This document shows positions 22,078-31,989 of a DNA stretch of 64,000 nucleotides, in pieces. The position numbers and the translations under genes were made by a program. Position 1 is the stretch's first letter. Every line of letters begins with the position of its first letter. The notes under the pieces are model-generated. The model had not been told where the DNA came from and did not search any database. It saw nothing but the letters and a program-made list of their open reading frames with translations. Origin of the DNA: Epiperipatus broadwayi (lineage: Eukaryota; Onychophora; Udeonychophora; Euonychophora; Peripatidae); contig JAQFVV010000446.1 in the NCBI GenBank assembly GCA_028023455.1, positions 510,074 through 574,073 on the forward strand, written 5' to 3'.

Positions 22078-25000
22078 CGGAAAAAAAAACGCAGCCTCTG
22101 TGCTGGTCAAAATCGTGTATTGATTCAACAAGACCAATAATCCAAGCAAAAGTACCTTCAATCCAACCATGCACAAGATACATATGTCGGGACAAGGATG
22201 AATCCTAACCTATTTGCCTAAACTATTGCCTCTCTGACTAATGGATAACGTTTGTGATGACACTAGCAGTGCTTGGTTTTATTCCATCCCAGCTGGAGGT
22301 CATGGTTCACATAGAGACTCAAAATAATAAAGGGTTTATATGAAAAACCAATGATTTAATGGATTCTGATGATTGCAGAATGGTACAGATATGATTTGAT
22401 CGATTACTAATGGTTTGAACCATAATAATGATAATTCTTTCCGGCAACATTATAAAGAAGTGAATTTAAATCAAAGAAATATTTAAATAAATAGAGTAAT
22501 TAACTTGAGAGATTGGGAGTGATGACAAACTAAGCTTATTTAAAATAACAATATTATAGGAATTTATTAAGGAATTTAGTACAAAATAAGTTAAGTCTTT
22601 GTTTATACAACTTGGTTATTTTCTTTAATTCGTTTTGATGCGGCTTTGACAAACAATGTAAAAGTTTGTTAATTGGTCGGCCAAAAACCAATCAGCAATA
22701 AAATATTATTAGCCCTCTTCAAGATATTACAAGTAAATCTGTTTATATATATAAGACATGAAAGATGGGCATTTAAAACACTATTACATTTAAAATCATT
22801 TGTATATAATGAGTGTGGGAAGCAAAATAGTTCTTAAATAAATAATTGACAATTATACAGTCAGATTTAATTAATTACAAAATTTGTTTGTGAAGGACGT
22901 GCCATCATGGCAGAGAGCATTTCAGGTTTGCTAAATAAAGATATAAAATGATGAAGAAGGCAATATGCTATTATAGATTACAACAAAAATAAATGAGGTC
23001 TGTTATGAAACTCTGGGTGGTTTTGCTAAAGGAAATTCCTGATATGTACAGGTAGATGATGAGAAATGCTGGCCCTCCAGCCAAAACATATCTCTGAATA
23101 ATAATAAAATATTTTGATGTGCTAGACTTCCCATACACATCTTAAATGCAATGCCTGAAAATGGATCCCTTGGTATGAACTACGTCTACTTTGAGGGAGA
23201 GTAAAAGGTTGGACTGGTCAGTTAAATTTCCGAAGGTCCTGATGAGTAAGTAGCAAAGCAAAATAATAAATGAATGGTTGTAGCTATAAAAACATTAATG
23301 CCTTAGACATATATATATAGATAGTGTATCACTAACAAAATTAATAACTTAATTTCTAATTAAACTATCTCCCTGCCAAAATGGAAAGTCCCAGAAACCT
23401 TAGGCCTTTACTAAATGAATCATAAATATAATATATATATATAAAAAGAATTAACTAAAATATAAATTGTTTTCCACACTTCACAAATATTTCATTTATT
23501 AATAAGTTCTTAAATAGTTTATCAAAGATTACAAAATAAGACTGTTTTTAATTAACATAGACGGGCATTGAATATCAAACTAATAAATTGTAAATCATAA
23601 TTTTAATATTTTTCTGACAAATAAAATATATATATGAAATATAGACTGATAAAATTCTATGATAAATTTTACTTAATTGATTCACTAAAATTATTTATTC
23701 TTTCAGAAATAATGACAGGGCTATTTTAAATTGGAGGTAATAGTAAGATACTTTTAAAATAATTTCAATCATTCAAATAAATTTATATATGATGTACAAA
23801 ACTAAATGAGCTTTCTATTAATTAATTTACGGGAAGTAAATCTCCTGTAATAATTTTTAACTGGAGAAAATAAGAGGAAGGGGATTTAAAGTTAGTTTTT
23901 CATTGAGTTTTGTACTTGGCAATGTCAGTAAGTCAAATATTATAAATAAACCAACAAAATTTAATTTAAGTTTGCCGCATCAAAATAATGTAAGATTTTA
24001 TAAGAATTGATATTTTAAATTTAATAAATTTAAACTACGCATTTTAAAACTAAGTTGTATAAACAAATATAGATAATATAAATTAACATTGATTTGGAAA
24101 ACAAGTAAAATGGAATCAATGGCTTGTGGCGAATTGGACGTTACCTCAGAATCAATCAGTAGGCATTCCATGGCTTGAAACAGGCATTTACAGTCAGATC
24201 ATTAACAGGCTTCCTTGACACAGTACAGTTTCAGGCTAGATGTTGAAAGCACTGGAAAGGCATTGATGAGCTGGTGGGACAGAGCTCTGGAAAGCAATGG
24301 TCAATCTTTTAGCCAGTCATTCTATAGGCACGATGTACTATATCTCTAAACTACTCTCTTCAGATAAAACTCAACAAATAATTAATCCTTATCAAATTTT
24401 CCACTATTTATGTGTTCTGATCTTTATCTATAGGATTGAATCTACAGTAACAACTGCCAATTGTAATTGCTCTAAGCAGTTCTCTGAGGTTGGTGCCTGC
24501 TTTGGAGGGAAAATCTATAACTCTGCATGAACATGCCCCAAGGGTTGATTTGCTAATTAAAAAAAACAACAACAAGCATATTAAGTTTATCAGTCATTGT
24601 ACTAACAAAATCTATTTAATTAAGGTTTAGATTAACAAAACTGTAGATTTTATTCAGAAAAATTTTAGGAATTTGGTACAATGACTTTCAAACATATTTG
24701 ATATAAACTTAAGCAGAAATTTACAAAATATTTCTTAAAAATATTACATTGTTTAAATAATTGATTCTCAAGTGTACATTGATTAAAAGATAAATATAAA
24801 ATGTTACCCACTAATTAATTGAAGAAAATGAACTTTAATAAAGAATTTGAAATATTTGTAACATTTTATAGATATCTAGGATTCAATTCAATTTAATAAA
24901 ATAAACACAATATACATTTTTACAAATATAAAATAAATAAACTAATATAAAAGGTTAGTTTTAATTATAAAATAAGATTAATGAAATATAAAAGATTATA

Positions 25001-25132
25001 ATATTGATTAAAATATACTACCACCTATTATGAGATGGGTGTCAGTTAATAAAGATTGGGTTCAAACCCAGACTAGTGCTGATGACATTGGCACTAGGTG
25101 AAGCAGGAATATGTACTATATTTCCAGCTTCA
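22078..25132 (-). repeat. Terminal direct repeat, downstream (3') copy
   Basis: Near-identical to 31990-35048, with only scattered single-base and small indel differences by eye. Reading on the - strand it begins TGAAGCTGGAAATATAG and ends GCTGCG plus a T run and CCG. A CCAAT-type motif lies inside a small palindrome, TTGGTCGGCCAAAAACCAAT (22674-22693). The first 100 bp of the repeat include GGGTTCAAACCC, a B-box-like sequence. A 77-codon open frame at 24297-24530 is shared with the other copy but resembles nothing I know. Confidence 0.85.
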
Positions 25133-25518
25133 TATCCCTCGGCTTGAAGGGGGGGGACGACTTTTTACTTGGGTGTCCAGTGATAATAGAGGCTGACCAA
25201 GGGTTTGCTGACCAAGGTTTATTATATTATTATTGGAATGGTAACTGTATTGAGATCTGCAAGCCTTTAGTTTCTTCTAAATTTATTACTCTGCTGAAAT
25301 TACAATTCTTAAACTGTCATCTTATTAAACGATTTATTTTCTTAGCAATTCTTTCTTATCTTCCTCATTCTACTAACTTTAGTCTTCTTACTTCATTTAG
25401 TTACTATTAAATAATAGTCCTTAGACAAGATTTATATATCAACAGTCCAGCAACATAATCAATATGTATTTCAATTATATGGGGTCATACACAAAGGGTC
25501 TCACATTTTGAAAATAAT
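25133..25518 (-). other. Region between pol stop and 3' terminal repeat
   Basis: It consists of 386 bp with no domain. In element sense it contains a C8 run near 25150, a short direct repeat (CCTTGGTCAGC, CCCTTGGTCAGCC, 25194-25218) and GAGGGATA immediately before the terminal repeat. GAGGGATA is the only candidate for a polypurine tract and is a poor one. A canonical long polypurine tract is absent. Confidence 0.5.
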
Positions 25519-26875
25519 TTAGACTTCCCCTGGATCTGGAGGTATTTCATGATATGGTTTGAGACTCCTTGCATTAAAGGTGCCTTTATTCAACCCATTA
25601 TCAGTTAAAGCAAAGGCATTATTGCCACATTTGCTCTGAATCTGGTAGGGTCCTTGATATAAAGGAATAAATTTCTTGAATTGTGTGTTGGTTACATTGC
25701 TGGCTGTGGGAACTCATGCCCAAACTCGATCCCCTACCTGAAATGCATGTGGATGAGTGTTTCCTCATTGGCCTCGCAGCTTGGCTATTTGGTTTAGATG
25801 CATACGAGCCTTATCTTGATCCCTCTTTCTGTTAATTTTTTCTGGTCAATTGCCAATGGTGTTTTGACCAAAGTGGGGCCCAGTCTTCCAAAATGGAGTC
25901 ATGCTGGAGTAAATCCGGTGGACTCACTGATGGTATTATTTATGTAATTTATTATCTTTTGGTGACTGTTTACCCAACCCCTGTGATTATCAGGTATGTA
26001 TGTCCGATATAGCTGGTTAATCTCCTTCATCACTCTTTCACAAGGGTTGGATTGAGGGTTTCTGATTGATGTAAGGAGGTGCTTAAGGCCACAGGGGGCT
26101 ATCCATCCCTTCCCCTCTTTGGAAGTGAAAGCAGATCCATGATTGGATAGGATTACTGAGGGTTTCCCTACTTCTTTGAATTGCTTTTCTTGTAAAACTC
26201 TGATTGCATTCCTGGAGTCTGTCCTCCATACAGGATATGCACAGACATATTTTGAAAAGATGTCATATGTTACCAGAAGGTATTGGTAACGTTTAAATGC
26301 TGGCAATGGTCCATAGTGGTCGATGGCCAGAATTTTGTTGGGTCCAGATGGAAGAATGGGTTCATTGTGGCCTGCATATGATTTGTTAGGCATTTTACTC
26401 TTAGCACATATTGAACATTTTTGAAGAGTGTTAAGCACATCAGTATATAATCCAGACCAGTAGAATTGCCACCTCAATGCTTCCTCTGTTTTTCGAGGAC
26501 CATAGTGTCCAATTAACTGATGCAAATGATTGGTTAATCGGGTCTGTAACTTTTGGGGCATGAGAATTTTCCATGGGCCATCAGCATCCGACATGCGCAT
26601 TTGCAGGATTCCATTGTTTAAACGATATTTTTGGGTAAGAGTAGCATCATGTTTTCTTACCTGCAGGGTATCGATAATTTTCTTATATTGTGGTTCTTCC
26701 TTTTGCCAGTGGGTTAATTTCATAAGTTCAGCCTCAATGTCATCACTGGTAAAGTTAATCATTATAGTTATTGGCTGATCTCCAATGATTGGATTATTTG
26801 GAAGCACATCAACAGGATGCCTACTTAAAATATCTGCAACAGTGTTTTCTGGTCCCGGACAGTAGACCACCCTAT
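25519..26875 (-). pseudogene. gypsy integrase (pol C-terminus)
   Basis: Integrase inserts the element's cDNA into the genome. The longest frame, 26870-25899 (323 codons), starts in the RNase H linker (PGPENTVADILSRHP). It then shows the zinc-binding HQLIGHYG...CSIC and the core with ILAIDHYGPLP (first Asp). The second catalytic site reads VILSNHGSAF, with Asn in place of Asp, and the Glu site is NPCERVMKEIN. Past 25899 the frame shifts, and a GPY/F-type module follows (FKKFIPLYQGPYQI, then AFALTDNGLNKGTFNARSLK) to a stop at 25519-25521. The Asn substitution alone should abolish catalysis. Confidence 0.88.
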
Positions 26876-27344
26876 AGCAAAAAATTTTGGAGGGACAAAC
26901 TCCATCTAATTAATCGTTCATTGGTTAAATAATTACAGTTAAGAAATTCTAGGCATTTGTGATCCATGATGATGACAACTTTGGAGCCTAGTAGTAGTTG
27001 CTTAAATTTGTTGCAAGCCCACACAATAGCCAGTGTCTCTTGTTCGGTAACAGTGTAATTTACTTCATCTCCTTTAAGAGTCTGGCTACTAAAACTTAAT
27101 ACACACTGTCTTTCCTCTTCATCTATTTGAAAAATAACTGCACCCAACCCTCTTTTACTGTCGTCTGTTTGGACATAAAAGGGGCGGGTAAAATCTGGAT
27201 GGTTGAGCATGACGGTATCTAAAAATTTGTCCTTAATGGATTCAAATGCTTCATCATGCTGAGCAGTCCATGACCATCTTTGGCTCTTCTTTAAAAGATT
27301 TATCAAATAAGATGTGTCCTGGGCAAATTTGGGATAAAAATTTA
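26872..27344 (-). pseudogene. gypsy RNase H domain
   Basis: The 144-codon frame 27306-26872 starts with the RT connection (RWSWTAQHDEAFESIKDKF). It continues with the RNase H landmarks FYVQTDDSKRGLGAVIFQ (first Asp), TVTEQETLAIVWACNKFK (Glu) and VVIIMDHKCLEFL (Asp). The catalytic carboxylates look preserved. It is cut off from RT by a frameshift near 27306-27345 and from integrase by a stop at 26872-26875. Confidence 0.88.
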
Positions 27345-28070
27345 TTATAATAAATTACATAATCCCAGGAAAGATCGGAGATGTTTTTGGGTGGTAGGTC
27401 TTGGGAAACTTTTGATTGCTACCACTTTGTCTGGGTGTGTTCTTACACCCTTGCCATTGACAATATGTCCCAAGAAAGAGATTTCTGAAAGGGCAAAGTA
27501 ACTTTTTTCTAGGTTGATGGTTATATTTTTATCAGCGCACTCCTGAAAAAATTTATTTAAAACTGCAAAGTACTCTTTTGGATTTTGTGATGCCACCACT
27601 ACATCATCAACATAATAAATTAAATGTTTTTTAATTTCTGCTAATAAAGATCGGTCCAAGAACCTCATTAACCCTGCCCCACTGTTGATCAATCCAAATG
27701 TGACCCTTCTAAATTGGTGGGTATGCCCATTATACCTAAATGCGGTATATTTTTTATCACGGGGATCAAGAGTCATTTGCCAATAACTGGCTGTAAGGTC
27801 AAGGGTGGGAAACTGTTTTGTGATGCAAATGGGTAAATATTTCTTGGATGGATGGTGGGACATCACATTCTGGGATAGTTATACTGTTTAGTTTTCGAGC
27901 ATCCAAGCACAATCATATTGCACCACTTTTTTTCTTTACCACAACAAGGGGGTTATTGTATGAGGATGGTTTCTTTTCAATAATTTCCCACTCGATCATC
28001 TGCTGGATCTGATTTCCAACCTCTTCTTGATATTGGAATGGTACTGGATATGTCTTGTCTTGGAAGTACT
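27345..28070 (-). pseudogene. gypsy reverse transcriptase
   Basis: Copies element RNA into DNA. The frame 27866-27345 contains FPTLDLTASYWQM, FRYNGHTHQFRRVTFGLINS and the catalytic YVDD (27603-27614) within IYYVDDVVVASQ. The thumb-proximal FLGHIVNGKGVRTHPDK and LRSFLGL follow. The fingers region lies upstream in other frames (MIEWEIIEKKPSSYNNPLVV, then KKKSGA, a TGA stop, and LCLDARKLNSIT). A frameshift near 27830 and stops at about 27933 and 28066 separate the pieces. Confidence 0.9.
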
Positions 28071-28311
28071 ATTCTTCTTTTACCCTAATTCGGTGGGTAT
28101 ATCCCTTTATCTCTCCAGGAATGTTGGAAAAAACTTTGACATTACAGTCTAAGATTTTATATAGTTCCTCTCTATCATGTGAGTCCTCCAACATAGCTTC
28201 ATTGGTTTTCTTTTTTAAAAGATTCTTGTCAACTGCTTGGGTTATACACCTCACTTTGGGATGCTGATCATGATGATCAATTTGAAATGGAATTTTCTCT
28301 CCTTCAATCAA
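28069..28311 (-). pseudogene. gypsy pol linker between protease and RT
   Basis: An 80-codon open stretch reads IPFQIDHHDQHPKVRCITQA and ends GYTHRIRVKEE before an in-frame TAG. Gypsy elements carry such a segment before the RT fingers. GYTHRIRVKEE corresponds to the substrate-like H.I...D/E motif that precedes RT. It is separated from the protease frame by a shift at a T run near 28312. Confidence 0.75.
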
Positions 28312-28645
28312 AAAAAGAATTATGGTGGTAATTCAAGATGCATCGGTGCTGCTTCAGAAAGTCAGACCCAATAACTAGGTTATGGATTAAATCTGCCACG
28401 ATCAAGAATGTATGCGCTATTGCCAGTCCTCCAAAAATAATTTCCCACCAGACCTGGTAGTTCTCAGTCCTTGTTTTTTTTCCATTAGCAAGTGTGAGTT
28501 GTATAGGGTGAGTAGGCAGTTTTAGAAAGTGTTTTTTTCTGTTTCTAGTTGATCGTGCCAGCACTTGGATATGAGAGAAATCTGGCTCCCTGAATCCAGC
28601 AAGGCATGTGTGGTAATCGTCCCTATCTTGACATTAATAATTGGA
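28304..28645 (-). pseudogene. gypsy retropepsin-like protease
   Basis: The active site HALLDSGSQISLIS lies at 28570-28605 (Asp-Ser-Gly-Ser codons at 28585-28596). The downstream half is in another frame (28564-28304), with GGLAIAHTFLIVADLIHNLV and IGSDFLKQH, the usual end of the domain. The frames part at an A-rich run near 28535-28560, a typical slippage site. The active site itself is intact. Confidence 0.85.
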
Positions 28646-28782
28646 CATGGGTCAATATTCGCATCTGGGAAAGGGATGTGCTTCTGCCTAATTGACAATA
28701 GTAGAGATTGGATGTTGATATTCCATTTTGTTCCTTGATCTGTTAATGGGACCTCATGGGCAGGAATGATCAGACGGGGTCC

Positions 28783-30062
28783 TTAACAGTTTTCCGACTG
28801 CCTCCTGTCAGCATATCTTTTTGGTGCAGTTTGATTTTGGTTATATGGTGGTATTGCTTGGTTGTTCCATTCTTGTATGGCTGCTGAGTGAATTCTTGGG
28901 GGCTCTAATTTCCGGATCTTTTCTGTGGGTTCATAATGAAAATTTCCAAGTTCCATTGTGGTTAAAAACTGGGCCATCTCCTCCACCTTATTAATTCGAC
29001 TTATTACCATTGCTTGTTGGATTGATGGTGGGAGGTTTGCTTGCACAGTCCTAATGATATGGGCTTCTGAGAATTGGAAAGCAGTCAGTGATCGAAATTG
29101 ATCCAATTGTCTCAAAAAAAAAAGAGTGTGCGTCTCCTTTCCACCATACTTTTCACGTGTAACCTGATGAAGTATCTTCTCTTGGTGAGCCTCATTCCAA
29201 AAGTTAGCTAGTAATGTGCATTGGTATTCTTGGAAGGTTGTTGGTTTATTGTGAATGGATCCCCACTAATGTGTAGCAGGACCTTGTAAGTAATGTTTAG
29301 CTATGGCTAATTTATCCCCTTCATTAGCGGGATGAAAGTAAAAAAGTTCTTTCAGGCTATCAAGATGGAAGTTTGGATTCTCTTCTGGTTCTCCTCTGAA
29401 TATCTTTACATTGATGAATCTTAGGAAATTCGGTTGCATTCCTACATCTTGGATTTTTTGCGGTTGCATAGGTGTGCCAGCATGGTTGGTCTGTTTTGTA
29501 GAAAAGTTATCAGTAATTCTTACTGGCAAGGGGCTCCTTCTGGTCATGCCAGGTTGTAGGTCATTTAATCATTGAAACTGTAATTGATTCTCGACTTCCT
29601 TTTTAATTAAAGATGCATAATCTTGTCGTTCACTATTAGTAGATAGTATTCACTATTAGTAGATAGTATGAAACATTCAATTTCCCTTATGCTATCATTG
29701 GTTCGATCTTGCCTTTTGCATAACTCCTCAACTGTTTTTGTAGTACTTTCCCACTTCTTTTCCATTGTTTGTATAACACTGTCATTGTCCTCTTTGCATT
29801 CTTTTAAACTTTTGTGGATTGCCTTTGTCATTTCTGTTCTCACGTCCTGTGCATCCCTTTGGGTTTGAGCCATCATGCTCTGAAAAAAGGTGATCAGCTT
29901 CTCATTTTGATAAGAAGGTATAGGGTCATGTTTGAGTTCATGGAGAAGGGGAAATGGATCCTTTATTATGACCTCCGAAATTTGTTCCTCCATGTTTTCT
30001 TCTTTCACTGAGATGCTGGCATCAACATCTTCACTTTCCTTTTCTTCTAGGCTGTTATCCAT
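28783..30062 (-). pseudogene. gypsy gag
   Basis: Gag forms the particle that packages element RNA. The N-terminal open part begins at ATG 30062 (MDNSLEEKESEDVDAS), is acidic, and has a coiled-coil-like stretch (about residues 60-130). A 20-bp tandem duplication at 29631-29670 throws it out of frame. The capsid-like part (29547-28783) contains FLRFINVKIFRGEPEENPNF, then AIAKHYLQGPA, an in-frame TAG near 29265, and AHIIRTVQANLPPSIQQAM. I see no CCHC zinc knuckle. The pattern fits Ty3/gypsy retrotransposon gag. Confidence 0.8.
29631..29670. repeat. 20-bp tandem duplication in gag
   Basis: CACTATTAGTAGATAGTATT (29631-29650) is followed by the same 20 bases ending in G (29651-29670). Twenty is not a multiple of three, so it shifts the gag frame. 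The two flanking gag frames differ by exactly this amount. Confidence 0.9.
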
Positions 30063-31989
30063 TTGGATTTCAAAAAGTTTGATACAATAATGGTAATAAT
30101 GCTGATCTTAGAATTCAAAGTTATTTTACTAGAACTATGGCTCACTGAAACTTTAATACAATCTTGAATGACTAGAATGTAAATGTATTTTTATCTTGGA
30201 ATTTATATAATCACTAATTCGAGCATTTGCTTCCCTTACTCTGTCCACTCTTCTCATCATGCTTTACTGACTGTGTCCTTTTTGTCCTGTGCTACTAAGT
30301 TTCTGTCTGTTTTAAGCCGGATATTTAAATAATTGTTTCAAACTTCAACAAAAAAAAAAAACTACTTTTTTTTTATCATGAGAATGACTGATTTATTTCT
30401 TGATTCGAGCTGGTCACCCTTGGTCACTCCTTGCCTCTGAAATGGACTTAAAAAATCATTATTTTCAAAATTTAATACATAATCTTGTTGTTATGAATAT
30501 TACATTGCTTACAATTTTATTATATATTACACCGGTTATAAAATTCTTCACTCTCCAAATCTCATATATATATAAAAAAAATTTGTTGCCAAGAATTACC
30601 ACGGTTCTTTATTTATTTATTTTGAACTTGATAACAAATTTATAATGGTAATAGGTACTCTATTTCCCACACCAGGGTGCCAGTTATCAAGGTCAGCACT
30701 AATATAACACTTACAGATAGCTCTACTATATAACAATAATTAAAAAAAAGGTATATATATATAAAATATATGTATTTTTATCAATTGTTAACACAGTGTG
30801 CCCATATGAATAAACATTAAATACATCTTGTGACAACCTTTTACACATAAGGCTTATGGATGTAGTACATGGGCTTTAACATTTTTTTCTCAAACACATG
30901 AAAACACAAAACAAATTCATGTGTGCATATAAAACCAGATACAAAAAAAAAATTCTACATATGGCTGGAATACATGGGTTTCAAAAAAAAAACTTTCACG
31001 AAATATATATATGGTTGAAAAACCAGGTACCACAGCTAGCAAAACTTTTACATTTATAGTTATAATCTTTGCATTTAAAAGAAAACTTTTCACACAACAT
31101 TTTATGGTTGTAAAACACAGTCTTTGGTTTTGGTTTTTGACTCTCACATGAAATAAACTTTACATCACTTTATGATTATCTTACATAGTTTGAGTTTGGT
31201 ATAAATCTAACATTTATATATTGGGAAAAAGTTTTCAAGCTTTTATGCTTGAGATATAATACAACTTTTCCACACATATGGGTTTCCAAGAAAATATATA
31301 GCAATGCAATACATATAAAACTTTCAAACACATCTGTTCCTATCATCACACATACACACCTATGTACATATATATGCAGCACTACCATATACAAGTACAT
31401 AGATTTTACACACACATACATCTATATACCTTACATAATACTATACACTATTGGAAAAGAGAAAAAAACTTTGGAGAAAAAGTTGAAAAAAAAAAATCCA
31501 TACACGTGTCAAATTCTTTACACTTTGCTTTAAAATAATCACAACATTATATACTCAATTAACAAGAAAAAAAAATTTCTATACAAATATTTCCATTCTT
31601 AGCAAACATGGGAGAAAAGTAGAAAAAAAAAATTTCTACATAACAAAACTCTGGAAGTAAAAAAAAACTTACATATACATTAATATAGTAGTTCAAACTA
31701 CTTTCATATTTTATACAATCTATTTAACCATATGAGTTTTCACTTTTAATTAATCTGTTTATCAAAAAAAAAAATTACAGACTATGGATGGAAAACATGG
31801 TATTCCTCTTTACTTTATTAACAAAACAGTATTTGATTTTATAAAATCAATATGACAAAACTAAATCATTTTATATTCTGGAAAATTATGTATATATTAA
31901 ATTATATATAGCAAATTATACACATATAGCTAATGAATTATTCAGGGTGTGGGAATAATTAACAGGCTCCATGATTGGGCATCCAAACT
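30063..31989 (-). other. gypsy 5' leader with degenerate tandem repeats
   Basis: This untranslated stretch lies between the upstream terminal repeat and gag. From about 30830 to 31800 a loose unit recurs, combining an A run, AACTTTTCACACA-like sequence and TATGG(A/T)TG.AA.ACA (for example 30864, 30958, 31009, 31103, 31777). A possible tRNA primer site, TGGCACCCTGGTGTGGGA in element sense, lies at 30663-30680, over 1.3 kb from the terminal repeat. A second TGG near the repeat border (TTTGGATGCCCAATCATGG) is a weaker candidate. Confidence 0.55.

Noticed and set aside
25050-25075. B-box-like GGGTTCAAACCC suggesting a tRNA or SINE
   Set aside because: No A-box at the right distance and no cloverleaf; it lies inside the 3 kb repeat.
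31249-31533. His/Thr/Tyr-rich 94-codon frame in the gypsy leader
   Set aside because: It arises from CACATA repeats; low complexity.
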